From NCBI RefSeq assembly GCF_900187455.1, contig NZ_FYDX01000017.1:79046-143045 (forward strand): a DNA stretch of 64,000 nt, written 5' to 3'. The stretch's first letter is position 1; the number at the start of each line of letters is the position of its first letter. The position numbers were made by a program, and so were the translations under genes. Under the pieces are notes generated by a model, which did no database searches, had not been told where the DNA came from, and saw only the letters and a list, made by a program, of their open reading frames with translations. The DNA comes from Pseudomonas sp. Irchel 3E13 (lineage in GTDB: Bacteria > Pseudomonadota > Gammaproteobacteria > Pseudomonadales > Pseudomonadaceae). Positions 25,918 to 34,889 of this stretch are shown piece by piece.

Positions 25918-26805
25918 ATGTTCGACTGGAATGATCTGCGGTTTTTTCTCGAATTACAGCGCAGCGGCCGCCTGCTTACCGCCGCCAAACGCCTCAACAC
26001 CACCCACAGTACCGTGGCCCGGCATATCGAAAATATCGAGCAGAGCCTGGGCACCGCGCTGTTCGTCCAGCATGCCCAGGGCTATGAACTGACGCCGTCC
26101 GGCCAGGCCCTGCTCAAGCATGCCGAGGCGATGGAGAACGTCGCGCTGCTGGCCCAGGAAGAAATCACCCAGGCCATCACCCCGCTGGGCAAGATCCGCC
26201 TGGGGGTCACCGAAGGCATCGGCATCATGTTTTTCACGCCGCGCATGGGCAGCCTGTTCGACCGGTATCCGGGGCTGGAAGTGGAGCTGGTGGCGGTGCC
26301 GCGCTTTGTCAGCATCATCAACCGCGAGGCGGAAATCAGCATCCACCTGGAGCGACCCAACGCCGACCTGTTGATCACCCGCAAGCTCACCGACTACCGC
26401 CTGGCGCTCTACGCCAGCCCCGACTACCTCGCCCGCGCTCCCGCGCTGAACAGCCGCGAAGACCTGGCTCGGCACACCTGGATCGGCTACGTCGACGACC
26501 TGTTGTTCAGCCAGGAGCTGCTGTTTCTGCACAGCTTCTGCCGGGCGCCGAATGTGGTGTTCCGCAGCACCAGCGTGATCGCCCAGCAGCATGCGGCGCG
26601 CGCCGGGCTGGGCATCGCCGTGCTGCCCAACTACATGGCGCGGCACGACACAGGGCTGGTGCGTATCCTGCCCAGCGAAACCATCCAGCGCAGCTACTGG
26701 ATCAGCACACGCCGCGAGTTGCACAAGTCGGTGCGCCTGCGGGTAGTCTGGGACTACCTGCTGGCGCTGTGCGCGCAAGAGCAGGGCGAACTGTTGGCCG
26801 ACTAG
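25918..26805 (+). CDS. LysR-family transcriptional regulator
   Basis: A 295-residue LysR protein: winged helix-turn-helix at residues about 3-62 (WNDLRFFLEL, AAKRLNTTHSTVARHI) and a C-terminal effector-binding domain. It resembles the group near CrgA/TrpI-like single-gene regulators but I cannot name an orthologue. It is divergent from the GMC oxidoreductase and very likely controls that gene and the transporter. Its stop lies one base from the end of the convergent TSUP gene, leaving no room for a terminator. Confidence 0.9.
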   Translation: MFDWNDLRFFLELQRSGRLLTAAKRLNTTHSTVARHIENIEQSLGTALFVQHAQGYELTPSGQALLKHAEAMENVALLAQEEITQAITPLGKIRLGVTEGIGIMFFTPRMGSLFDRYPGLEVELVAVPRFVSIINREAEISIHLERPNADLLITRKLTDYRLALYASPDYLARAPALNSREDLARHTWIGYVDDLLFSQELLFLHSFCRAPNVVFRSTSVIAQQHAARAGLGIAVLPNYMARHDTGLVRILPSETIQRSYWISTRRELHKSVRLRVVWDYLLALCAQEQGELLAD

Positions 26806-26806
26806 C

Positions 26807-27625
26807 TCAGTGCAGCAAGGTGTTGAACGCCAGCAACACCGCAGCCCCGACCCCGACCAGCGCGAACGCCTGTTGCAGGCGCGGCCCGGCCAGATGGTGG
26901 GCGATCTGGCGTCCAGCGAGCAGACCGGCCAGCGCGCCCGCGGCAAACGGCGCGCCGATCGCCCAAGGCATCACACCACTGAAGCTGGCCGTCAGCACGC
27001 TGCCGCTGGAGACCAGGGCGATCACCGCCAGCGAGGTGGCCACCATACTTTTCATGTCGAGGTTGGTGTAGCGACCCAAGGCGGGAATGATGACGAATCC
27101 GCCGCCCACGCCTAACAACCCGGACAGCAATCCAGCGAGCAATCCGGTAAAGGCGAGTGCCCGGGCGCAGGGCAGGGTCCAGCGCAACCGCCCCTGCTGC
27201 GGGTTGAGGACGCAAGGTTGTATCTGTCGATTAGCGCAGGGCGACTCGCCGCGTAGCTCGCGTCGGGCCCTTAGCAACATCCGCCCACAGGCGTACACCA
27301 GCACCGCCGAGAATCCCAACGCCAGCGGCGCGTTGGGCAGTTGATGCGCCAGCCAGAAACCGAAGGGCGCTGCCAACCAGCCGAGCCCGGCGATAAAGAG
27401 CGCCGCCCGGTAACGCACCAACCCTTGGCGCCAGCCCAATATCGCGCCCACGCCGGCGGCCAGTCCCACCGCGAGCAAGCCGATCGGCGCTGCTTCGACC
27501 ATCGACAGACCAAGTCCGAAGACCAGTAGCGGCACGGCAAGGATTCCTCCACCGGCACCCGTCAGCGCCAGGATCAAGCCAATGACCGCGCCCAGTCCGG
27601 CACCGAGCAACTCATGTTCCATCAT
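26807..27625 (-). CDS. TSUP family (TauE/SafE) sulfur-compound transporter
   Basis: A 272-residue inner-membrane protein with eight hydrophobic segments and the two duplicated glycine-rich motifs of the family: GLILALTGAGGGILAVPLLVFG near the N-terminus and LLSGLLGVGGGFVIIPALG near residue 165 (each shown to 22 residues at most in the protein; key residues are the GAGGG and GVGGG turns). TSUP proteins move sulfite, sulfoacetate or related ions. It is encoded two bases downstream of the metallohydrolase, a pairing known from sulfide-detoxification operons of the BigR type. Confidence 0.88.
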   Translation of the reverse strand: MMEHELLGAGLGAVIGLILALTGAGGGILAVPLLVFGLGLSMVEAAPIGLLAVGLAAGVGAILGWRQGLVRYRAALFIAGLGWLAAPFGFWLAHQLPNAPLALGFSAVLVYACGRMLLRARRELRGESPCANRQIQPCVLNPQQGRLRWTLPCARALAFTGLLAGLLSGLLGVGGGFVIIPALGRYTNLDMKSMVATSLAVIALVSSGSVLTASFSGVMPWAIGAPFAAGALAGLLAGRQIAHHLAGPRLQQAFALVGVGAAVLLAFNTLLH

Positions 27626-27627
27626 GA

Positions 27628-28515
27628 CTACGGCTCACCGGCCAGGGGAATCTTCAGGTAGCTCACGCCGTTGTCCTCAGGCTCGGGGAACTGGCCGCTG
27701 CGCATGTTGATCTGCACAGACGGCAGCATCAGCACCGGCATCTCCAGGGTTGCGTCACGGGCCTGGCGCATGGCGACGAATTCGTCCTCGCTGATGCCTT
27801 GGTGAATATGGATGTTGCTGACGCGCTGCTCCGCAACCGTGGTTATGTAGCGCAACTCGCGACCACCGGGTAAGTAGTCGTGGCACATGAACAGTCGGGT
27901 GTCGTCGGGCAGGGCGAGGATGCGCATGATCGAGCGGTACAGCACGCGTGCGTCGGCGCCGGGAAAGTCGCAGCGGGCGGTGCCATAGTCAGGCATGAAC
28001 AAGGTGTCGCCAACGAAGGCCCCGGTCTCGCCGGCGGCTTCCACCAGGAAGGTGATACACGCCGGCGTATGCCCCGGGGTGTGCAAGGCACGGGCCTGCA
28101 AACCGCCAATGGCAAAAGTGGCCTCGTCGTCGAACAGCACATCGAACTGGCTGCCATCGCGAGCAAAGCCGGGACCGGTGTTGAACAGCGTGCCGAAGGT
28201 CTTCTGCACCTGGGTGATCCGGCTGCCGATTGCCAGTTGTCCGCCGAGGGCCTTTTTCAGGTACGCCGCCGCGGAAAGATGATCGGCGTGGACGTGAGTT
28301 TCCAGAATCCACTGCACGCTAGCGCCCAGCGCTTTTACCCGATCAATCAGACGATCAGCGTTGTGAGTGTCGGTGCGCCCGGACTTCGGGTCGTAGTCGA
28401 GCACGCTGTCGATCAATGCGCAGTGTCTGGTTTCGGTGTCCATGACCAGATAGCTGATGGTCCAGGTCGTGCTGTCGAACAGCGCTTCCACATAGAGATT
28501 GCCGGCGATGATCAT
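27628..28515 (-). CDS. MBL-fold metallohydrolase, sulfur-dioxygenase-like (Blh/ETHE1 type)
   Basis: A 295-residue metallo-beta-lactamase-fold protein. Metal ligands appear in THVHADHLSAA (near 68-72), HTPGHTPA (near 147) and GDTLFMPDYGTARCDFPG (near 172), and the DFPGAD segment is shared with persulfide dioxygenases. Together with the adjacent TSUP transporter it resembles the Blh-TSUP pair for H2S detoxification in Agrobacterium and Xylella, but the ArsR-type repressor BigR and a rhodanese domain are absent. The ATG at 28515 has a GGAGA site. Glyoxalase II-like activity is a less likely alternative. Confidence 0.85.
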   Translation of the reverse strand: MIIAGNLYVEALFDSTTWTISYLVMDTETRHCALIDSVLDYDPKSGRTDTHNADRLIDRVKALGASVQWILETHVHADHLSAAAYLKKALGGQLAIGSRITQVQKTFGTLFNTGPGFARDGSQFDVLFDDEATFAIGGLQARALHTPGHTPACITFLVEAAGETGAFVGDTLFMPDYGTARCDFPGADARVLYRSIMRILALPDDTRLFMCHDYLPGGRELRYITTVAEQRVSNIHIHQGISEDEFVAMRQARDATLEMPVLMLPSVQINMRSGQFPEPEDNGVSYLKIPLAGEP

Positions 28516-28633
28516 TATCCATTCTCCAGAAAGGTCACTACGGCCGACCATCGATGAACAGGGTGAGTGAACGCATCTTACCTCGGCGTTTGCGCGAACT
28601 TTGGCTTTGAATTGATAAACCCCAGAAACAAGA

Positions 28634-28660
28634 AACCCGGCTTTCGCCGGGCTTTTTGTT
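28634..28660. terminator. Terminator after gyrB
   Basis: Stem CCCGGC with GCCGGG around TTTC, flanked by GAAA on the left and TTTTT on the right. It lies just beyond the gyrB stop (28674-28676) and directly abuts a parS site. Confidence 0.8.
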
Positions 28661-28672
28661 TCACGTGGAACA
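28657..28672. promoter_or_regulatory. parS: parS centromere site 1
   Basis: TGTTTCACGTGGAACA matches the bacterial ParB-binding parS consensus with at most one deviation from full symmetry. It lies between the gyrB stop and its terminator. ParB encoded at 43280 should bind here and spread, directing origin segregation with ParA. Confidence 0.9.
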
Positions 28673-28673
28673 A

Positions 28674-31091
28674 TCAGAAGTCGAGGTTGGACACCGACAA
28701 CGCGTTGCTCTCGATGAACTCACGGCGTGGCTCGACCGCATCACCCATCAGGGTGTTGAAGATCTGGTCAGCCGCGATTGCGTCTTCGATGGTCACCTTG
28801 AGCATGCGACGCACGCTTGGGTCCATGGTGGTTTCCCACAACTGATCCGGGTTCATCTCACCAAGACCTTTGTAGCGCTGGATGGTGTGACGCTTGGTGC
28901 TTTCGTTCATCAGCCATTCAAGTGCTTCCTTGAACTCGCTGATGGCTTTCTTGCGCTCACCGCGTTGAACGTAGGCGCCATCGTCCAGCAGCGTGCTGAG
29001 CTGGGCACCCAGTGCGGTGACGGTGCGGTAGTCGTTGCTGCCGAAGAAGTCACGGTTGAAGGTAACGTAGCTCGCGAGACCATGGGAGGTGATTTCCACT
29101 TCCGGCAGCCACACGTTGCGCTCGCGGTCTTCACGCAGACTGGCCTTGTACAGCAGGCCCGACTTCTCGCTGGTGCTCAGGCGCTCTTTGAACTTGTCCA
29201 GCCACCCGGTCATCTTCGCGTGGTCAGAAAGATCTTCCAGCGAAACGGCCGGCAGGTACAGGAAGTGCTCGGTCAGTTCCAGCGGGTACAGACGCGACAG
29301 ACGCTTGAGCGTCTTCATTACCGAACGGAACTCATTGACCAGGCTTTCCAGCGCAGGGCCGGAGATCGCTGGAGCAGACTCGTTCAGGTACAGGGCGGCG
29401 TCTTCAAGGGCCGACTGGGTCATGTACTCTTCCATGGCCTCGTCGTCCTTGATGTACTGCTCCTGCTTGCCTTTCTTCACCTTGTACAGCGGCGGCTGGG
29501 CGATGTAGATGTAGCCGCGCTCGACCAGCTCCGGCAACTGACGGAAGAAGAAGGTCAGCAGCAGGGTACGGATGTGCGAACCGTCGACGTCAGCATCGGT
29601 CATGATGATGATGTTGTGATAGCGCAGCTTGTCGATGTTGTACTCATCGCGGCCAATACCACAGCCCAATGCGGTGATCAGGGTGCCCACTTCCTGGGAC
29701 GAGATCATCTTGTCGAAACGTGCTTTCTCGACGTTGAGGATCTTGCCCTTCAGCGGCAGGATCGCCTGGGTCTTGCGGTTACGACCTTGCTTGGCCGAGC
29801 CACCCGCGGAGTCACCCTCCACCAGGTACAGTTCGGAAAGGGCAGGGTCTTTCTCCTGGCAGTCCGCCAACTTGCCCGGCAGACCGGCGATATCCAACGC
29901 GCCTTTACGGCGAGTCATTTCCCGCGCTTTACGGGCAGCTTCACGAGCGCGCGCAGCGTCGATCATCTTGCCGACCACAGCCTTGGCTTCGTTCGGGTTT
30001 TCCAAGAGGAAGTCAGAGAAGTACTTGCCCATCTCCTGCTCGACAGCCGTCTTCACTTCGGAGGAGACCAGCTTGTCTTTGGTCTGCGAGCTGAACTTCG
30101 GATCCGGCACCTTGACCGAAATGATCGCGGTCAGACCTTCACGGGCATCGTCACCGGTGGTCGAGACCTTGTTCTTCTTGGCCAGACCTTCCTGCTCGAT
30201 GTAGTTGTTCAGGTTACGCGTCAGCGCAGAACGGAAGCCCACCAGGTGAGTACCGCCATCGCGCTGAGGAATGTTGTTGGTGAAGCAAAGCAGGTTTTCG
30301 TTGAAGCTGTCGTTCCACTGCAGGGCGATCTCGACGCCCACGCCATCTTCACGCTGGACGTTGAAGTGGAACACCTGGTTCACCGGAGTCTTGTTGGTGT
30401 TCAGGTACTCAACGAATGCACGCAGGCCGCCTTCGTATTTGAAGGCCTCTTCTTTACCCGAGCGCTCGTCTTTCAGCAGGATGCCAACGCCAGAGTTCAG
30501 GAACGACAGTTCACGAATCCGCTTGGCCAGGATGTCCCAGCTGAAATGAATGTTCTTGAAAGTTTCAGCCGAAGGCTTGAAGTGAATCTGGGTGCCGGTG
30601 GTTTCACTGTCGCCAACGATTTTCATCGGAGCTTGTGGAACACCGTGGACGTAGATCTGCTCCCAGATTTTGCCGCTACGACGAACAGTCAGGGTCAGCA
30701 CTTCGGACAGGGCGTTTACTACAGAAACACCTACACCGTGCAGACCACCGGAAACTTTATAGGAGTTGTCGTCGAACTTACCGCCGGCGTGCAGTACGGT
30801 CATGATGACCTCTGCGGCGGAAACACCTTCTTCTTTATGCACATCAACCGGAATGCCGCGACCGTTGTCGCGTACGGTGATGGATTCATCCGTGTGGATG
30901 ATTACAGTAATGTCGTCACAGTGGCCGGCGAGGGCTTCGTCGATCGAGTTGTCGACCACCTCGAACACCATGTGGTGCAGGCCGCTGCCGTCATCAGTGT
31001 CGCCAATGTACATACCGGGGCGCTTGCGCACGGCATCCAGCCCTTTCAGCACTTTAATGCTGGAGGAATCGTACGTTTGATTTTCGCTCAT
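28674..31091 (-). CDS. gyrB: DNA gyrase subunit B
   Basis: ATPase subunit of DNA gyrase, which introduces negative supercoils. The 805-residue length is typical for Pseudomonas. It has the GHKL ATPase part (FEVVDNSIDEALAG near residue 40, DNGRGIPVD near 75, GGLHGVGVSVVNALS near 115), the TOPRIM part with EGDSAGGSAKQGRNRK and DADVDGSHIRTLLL, and the family's Gram-negative insertion before the C-terminus. The ATG at 31091 gives the known start MSENQTYDSSSIKVLKGL; five bases separate it from the recF stop. Confidence 0.99.
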   Translation of the reverse strand: MSENQTYDSSSIKVLKGLDAVRKRPGMYIGDTDDGSGLHHMVFEVVDNSIDEALAGHCDDITVIIHTDESITVRDNGRGIPVDVHKEEGVSAAEVIMTVLHAGGKFDDNSYKVSGGLHGVGVSVVNALSEVLTLTVRRSGKIWEQIYVHGVPQAPMKIVGDSETTGTQIHFKPSAETFKNIHFSWDILAKRIRELSFLNSGVGILLKDERSGKEEAFKYEGGLRAFVEYLNTNKTPVNQVFHFNVQREDGVGVEIALQWNDSFNENLLCFTNNIPQRDGGTHLVGFRSALTRNLNNYIEQEGLAKKNKVSTTGDDAREGLTAIISVKVPDPKFSSQTKDKLVSSEVKTAVEQEMGKYFSDFLLENPNEAKAVVGKMIDAARAREAARKAREMTRRKGALDIAGLPGKLADCQEKDPALSELYLVEGDSAGGSAKQGRNRKTQAILPLKGKILNVEKARFDKMISSQEVGTLITALGCGIGRDEYNIDKLRYHNIIIMTDADVDGSHIRTLLLTFFFRQLPELVERGYIYIAQPPLYKVKKGKQEQYIKDDEAMEEYMTQSALEDAALYLNESAPAISGPALESLVNEFRSVMKTLKRLSRLYPLELTEHFLYLPAVSLEDLSDHAKMTGWLDKFKERLSTSEKSGLLYKASLREDRERNVWLPEVEITSHGLASYVTFNRDFFGSNDYRTVTALGAQLSTLLDDGAYVQRGERKKAISEFKEALEWLMNESTKRHTIQRYKGLGEMNPDQLWETTMDPSVRRMLKVTIEDAIAADQIFNTLMGDAVEPRREFIESNALSVSNLDF

Positions 31092-31095
31092 GCCT

Positions 31096-32199
31096 TCACT
31101 CCCGATGGTCGTGGGTCTGGGTGATACGGCCCTGTTCCACGTGGAACAAAGCAACCGGCGTATCCATCTGCCAGCCTTCCCTCAGTAATTCGTGATCTAC
31201 ACAGGTGATAAAAACCTGGCAGCGTAAGTCTTCCAACAAGCGGCAAAGTGCACGACGGTGCTGCTCGTCCAGTTCGGACGGCAGGTCATCCACCAGGTAA
31301 ATACATTGGCCGCGACGTGCCTGGCTGACCAGGTGTCCCTGGGCGATACGCAATGCGCAGACCACCAGCTTTTGCTGGCCGCGGGACAAGATATCCGCGG
31401 CATTGTTGGCGCCTAATCTGAGACGCAAATCTGCACGCTGTGGACCCGCCTGGGTATGTCCCATCTGCTGATCGCGCTGGACGGAGGCCGCGAGAACATC
31501 ACTCAGCTCTCGGTCTTTATCCCATCCGCGGTAGTAACTCAGGGTAAGCCCTTCGAGTTCCAAAAGTTCGCTGAGGATTTGCTCGAAAACAGGCTTCAAC
31601 GCTTTGATGTAATTACGGCGATATTCGTCGATTTCCGCACTGGCCAGGCACAATTCCCGGTCCCAAGCCGCTTGGGAAATAGCGTCAAGTGTACCATGTC
31701 GCAACCACGAGTTTCGCTGCCGAAGTGCCTTCTGCAAGCGCTGCCAAGTCCCCATAAATCGAGGTTCCACGTGGAACACACCCCAATCGAGGAATTGCCG
31801 GCGGATTTTCGGAGCGCCTTCAAGCAGGCGAAAACTGTCTGGATTGATCAATTGCAGCGGCAGGATTTCCGCCAACTGGGCGGTACCGCGAGCGTTCTGC
31901 CCGTCGATACGGATGGTGAAGTCACCCTGCCGCTCCCGCGAAACACCCAGATTGCTTGAGGCGCCATTCTCCAACGCCACTTGGCCGAAGACCGTACACG
32001 TGGGCTGTTCATACTGAATGACGGGGTTCAGACGAGTGCTACGGAATGAACGAGCGAGCCCCAGCAGATAAATGGCTTCCAGCACGCTGGTTTTGCCGCT
32101 GCCGTTATCGCCGTACAGAATGTTGATTCGCGGGGAGGGTGAGAAGGTCACCGGGTGCAGGTTGCGCACCGCGGTGACAGAGACACGACTGAGGGACAT
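31096..32199 (-). CDS. recF: DNA replication and repair protein RecF
   Basis: SMC-like ATPase that helps RecOR load RecA at single-strand gaps. The 367-residue protein has the Walker A GDNGSGKTSVLEAI near residue 30, an ABC-type signature region (LSRGQQKLVV) and the Walker B YLVDDLPSELDEQHR. It lies between dnaN and gyrB as in other pseudomonads. Two parS sequences are embedded in its coding region, which constrains the codons there. Confidence 0.98.
   Translation of the reverse strand: MSLSRVSVTAVRNLHPVTFSPSPRINILYGDNGSGKTSVLEAIYLLGLARSFRSTRLNPVIQYEQPTCTVFGQVALENGASSNLGVSRERQGDFTIRIDGQNARGTAQLAEILPLQLINPDSFRLLEGAPKIRRQFLDWGVFHVEPRFMGTWQRLQKALRQRNSWLRHGTLDAISQAAWDRELCLASAEIDEYRRNYIKALKPVFEQILSELLELEGLTLSYYRGWDKDRELSDVLAASVQRDQQMGHTQAGPQRADLRLRLGANNAADILSRGQQKLVVCALRIAQGHLVSQARRGQCIYLVDDLPSELDEQHRRALCRLLEDLRCQVFITCVDHELLREGWQMDTPVALFHVEQGRITQTHDHRE
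31133..31148. promoter_or_regulatory. parS: parS centromere site 2 (perfect palindrome)
   Basis: TGTTCCACGTGGAACA is a perfect 16-base palindrome and the strongest parS match in the window. It lies inside the last codons of recF, 42 bases upstream of the gyrB start, so ParB bound here could also affect gyrB expression. Confidence 0.93.
31763..31778. promoter_or_regulatory. parS: parS centromere site 3
   Basis: GGTTCCACGTGGAACA differs from the perfect palindrome only in its first base. It lies within the recF coding region, 630 bases from site 2. P. aeruginosa also carries several parS sites within a few kilobases of oriC. Confidence 0.82.
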
Positions 32200-32217
32200 C
32201 TAGACAGGTCTGGGCAA

Positions 32218-33321
32218 TTACAGGCGCATCGGCATAACGACATAAGAAGAGTCGTCGTTGCCCGCTTCCTGCAGCAGCGCACTGCTGTTGGAGTCGGAAA
32301 GGATCAGACGAACCTGCTCGGTCGTCATGACGCCCAGTACGTCCAGCAGATAGCTGACGTTGAAACCAATCTCGAGCGAGCCGCCGTTGTAGTCGACGCT
32401 GATTTCTTCCTCAGCCTCTTCCTGCTCCGGGTTGTTCGCCTGGATCTTCAATTGGCCAGCGGCCAGTTGCAGACGGATCCCGCGGTACTTCTCGTTGGAA
32501 AGAATCGCGGTGCGGCTGAACGCTTCGCGCAGCGCCTGACGATCACCCAGCACCAGCTTGTCACCGCCTTTTGGCAGAACGCGCTCGTAGTCCGGGAACT
32601 TGCCGTCGACCAGCTTCGAGGTGAAGGTGAATTCGCCAGTAGTTGCGCGGATATGGTGCTGGCCCAGCACGATGCTGACAGTGCCGTCTGGTTCGGTCAG
32701 CAGGCGCGCCAGCTCGAGGATACCTTTGCGAGGCACGATGACCTGATGGCGATCAGCCTGACCGATGTCAGCGCTCATCGAGCACATGGCCAGACGGTGA
32801 CCGTCGGTGGCGACAGCGCGCAATGTGCCTGTGGATACTTCCAGCAGCATACCGTTGAGGTAGTAACGGACGTCCTGCTGCGCCATGGCAAAGCTGGTGC
32901 GTTCGATCAGTCGACGCAGACGGCTCTGTTCCAGGGTGCAGGTCAACGAGCCTGGGCCTTCTTCCACAGTCGGGAAATCATTGGCCGGCAAGGTCGACAG
33001 GGTGAAGCGGCTACGGCCGGCCTTCACCAGGAGTTTCTGCTCGTCGACCTTGATGTCGATCAGAGCGTCGTTGGGCAAGCTCTTGCAGATATCCATCAGC
33101 TTGCGCGCAGGAACCGTGATCTCGCCCGGCTCGGCAGGTTCTTCCAGTTGGACGCGGCCAACCAGTTCCACTTCCAGGTCGGTACCGGTCAGCGACAACT
33201 GTTGACCCTGGACCACCAGCAGTACGTTGGACAGTACTGGCAAGGTCTGGCGGCGCTCTACGACACCTGCGACCAGTTGCAGGGGTTTCAACAGGGCTTC
33301 GCGTTGAATGGTGAAATGCAT
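32218..33321 (-). CDS. dnaN: DNA polymerase III beta sliding clamp
   Basis: Ring-shaped processivity factor of DNA polymerase III. The 367-residue protein starts MHFTIQREALLKPLQLVAG and ends with the family's YVVMPMRL tail, which forms part of the peptide-binding pocket. It lies between dnaA and recF, 35 bases after dnaA, and is likely transcribed with both. Confidence 0.99.
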   Translation of the reverse strand: MHFTIQREALLKPLQLVAGVVERRQTLPVLSNVLLVVQGQQLSLTGTDLEVELVGRVQLEEPAEPGEITVPARKLMDICKSLPNDALIDIKVDEQKLLVKAGRSRFTLSTLPANDFPTVEEGPGSLTCTLEQSRLRRLIERTSFAMAQQDVRYYLNGMLLEVSTGTLRAVATDGHRLAMCSMSADIGQADRHQVIVPRKGILELARLLTEPDGTVSIVLGQHHIRATTGEFTFTSKLVDGKFPDYERVLPKGGDKLVLGDRQALREAFSRTAILSNEKYRGIRLQLAAGQLKIQANNPEQEEAEEEISVDYNGGSLEIGFNVSYLLDVLGVMTTEQVRLILSDSNSSALLQEAGNDDSSYVVMPMRL

Positions 33322-33356
33322 GGTCTAGTCCCTTGCCTTGAAAAGCTGCGCCGACA

Positions 33357-34889
33357 TCAGGTTGTCAGAGTCCGCAGCAGGTTCTTGTAGTCCTCGCGGA
33401 TATCCGCGTCGGATTCCTTGAGTTCGTTGATCTTGCGGCAGGCGTGCAACACCGTGGTGTGATCGCGTCCGCCAAAAACGTCGCCGATTTCCGGCAGGCT
33501 GTGGTTGGTCAGTTCCTTCGACAGGGCCATTGCCACTTGTCGAGGCCTGGCCACCGAACGCGAGCGTCGCTTGGAGAGCAGATCGGAAATCTTGATCTTG
33601 TAGTACTCGGCGACGGTGCGTTGAATGTTATCCACACTCACCAGCTTGTCCTGCAGCGCCAGCAGGTCCTTGAGCGATTCGCGAATCAGCTCGATGGTGA
33701 TATCGCGCCCCATGAAGTGCGAGTGAGCGATGACACGCTTGAGCGCACCTTCGAGTTCCCGGACGTTGGAGCGGATGCGCTGGGCAATGAAGAATGCCGC
33801 GTCGTGCGGGAGGTCGACCTTTGCCTGGTCAGCCTTCTTCATCAAGATCGCTACACGGGTTTCCAACTCTGGAGGTTCGACCGCTACGGTCAGGCCCCAG
33901 CCGAAGCGCGATTTCAGACGCTCTTCCAGGCCTTCGATTTCCTTCGGATAACGGTCGCTGGTGAGAATCACCTGTTGACCGCCTTCGAGCAGGGCGTTGA
34001 AGGTGTGGAAAAACTCTTCCTGCGAACGCTCCTTGCGAGCGAAGAACTGAATGTCATCGATCAGCAGTGCGTCCACGGAGCGGTAGAACCGCTTGAACTC
34101 GTTGATCGCGTTGAGCTGCAGCGCTTTGACCATGTCAGCGACGAAGCGCTCGGAGTGCAGGTACACAACTTTGGCGTTGGGATTCTTCTTGAGCAGGTGG
34201 TTACCCACAGCGTGCATCAAGTGAGTCTTACCCAGGCCAACGCCCCCATAAAGGAAGAGCGGGTTGTAACCGTGTTTGGGATTGTCCGCTACCTGCCACG
34301 CGGCAGCGCGCGCCAGCTGGTTGGACTTGCCCTCGACGAAGTTCTCGAACGTGAACGTACGGTTGAGGTAGCTGGTGTGCTTCAGCGCACCCTCGACTTG
34401 CACCGTGCGCTGTTCAGAACGTCCGTTGCCGGCAGCCGGTGCGCTGACGGGCACCTCGACCATGGCATCGAAACTATCCCGCGAAGGACTGTCCTCAACA
34501 GCAGGCGCGACAGGAGCAGCGGCTGGAGCGCTGTTCACTGGCTCGCTGGCCACTGCTGGCCGGGCCTGGGCCGCAGCTTGCGCCTGTGACGCGGCGACTG
34601 ACGCAGCCAAGGGCGCGTTGGGCGCCGCACGCGGAGCAGAGCTGCGACGGCTGCCTATTAATAAGGAGAGCGAAGGAGCGGCGCCGTTGCCGTGCTCACC
34701 CAGCAGCTCGAGCAGGCGGCTCAGGTACTTCTCATTGACCCAGTCGAGTACGAAACGGTTAGGCGCGTAAACGCGCAACTCGTCGCCTTCGGCTTCGACT
34801 TGTAGTGGACGGATCCAAGTGTTGAATTGCTGGGTAGGCAGTTCGTCGCGCAGAAGCTCCACGCACTGCTGCCAAAGTTCCACTGACAC
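33357..34889 (-). CDS. dnaA: Chromosomal replication initiator DnaA
   Basis: AAA+ initiator that binds DnaA boxes and opens oriC. The 510-residue protein has domain I (SVELWQQCVELLRDELP at the start), a variable Ala/Pro-rich linker (about 95-175), the AAA+ domain with Walker A GGVGLGKTH (Lys about 221) and Walker B LLIDDIQFFA, and domain IV with the DnaA signature GGRDHTTVLHACRKI. The start is a GTG at 34889, consistent with known Pseudomonas DnaA and preceded by AGGGGA. A DnaA box (33628) lies inside the gene. Confidence 0.99.
   Translation of the reverse strand: MSVELWQQCVELLRDELPTQQFNTWIRPLQVEAEGDELRVYAPNRFVLDWVNEKYLSRLLELLGEHGNGAAPSLSLLIGSRRSSAPRAAPNAPLAASVAASQAQAAAQARPAVASEPVNSAPAAAPVAPAVEDSPSRDSFDAMVEVPVSAPAAGNGRSEQRTVQVEGALKHTSYLNRTFTFENFVEGKSNQLARAAAWQVADNPKHGYNPLFLYGGVGLGKTHLMHAVGNHLLKKNPNAKVVYLHSERFVADMVKALQLNAINEFKRFYRSVDALLIDDIQFFARKERSQEEFFHTFNALLEGGQQVILTSDRYPKEIEGLEERLKSRFGWGLTVAVEPPELETRVAILMKKADQAKVDLPHDAAFFIAQRIRSNVRELEGALKRVIAHSHFMGRDITIELIRESLKDLLALQDKLVSVDNIQRTVAEYYKIKISDLLSKRRSRSVARPRQVAMALSKELTNHSLPEIGDVFGGRDHTTVLHACRKINELKESDADIREDYKNLLRTLTT

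Noticed and set aside
28656..31124. An 822-codon open frame on the plus strand opposite gyrB
   Set aside because: Antisense shadow of gyrB; the product has no recognisable motifs and gyrB is unambiguous.
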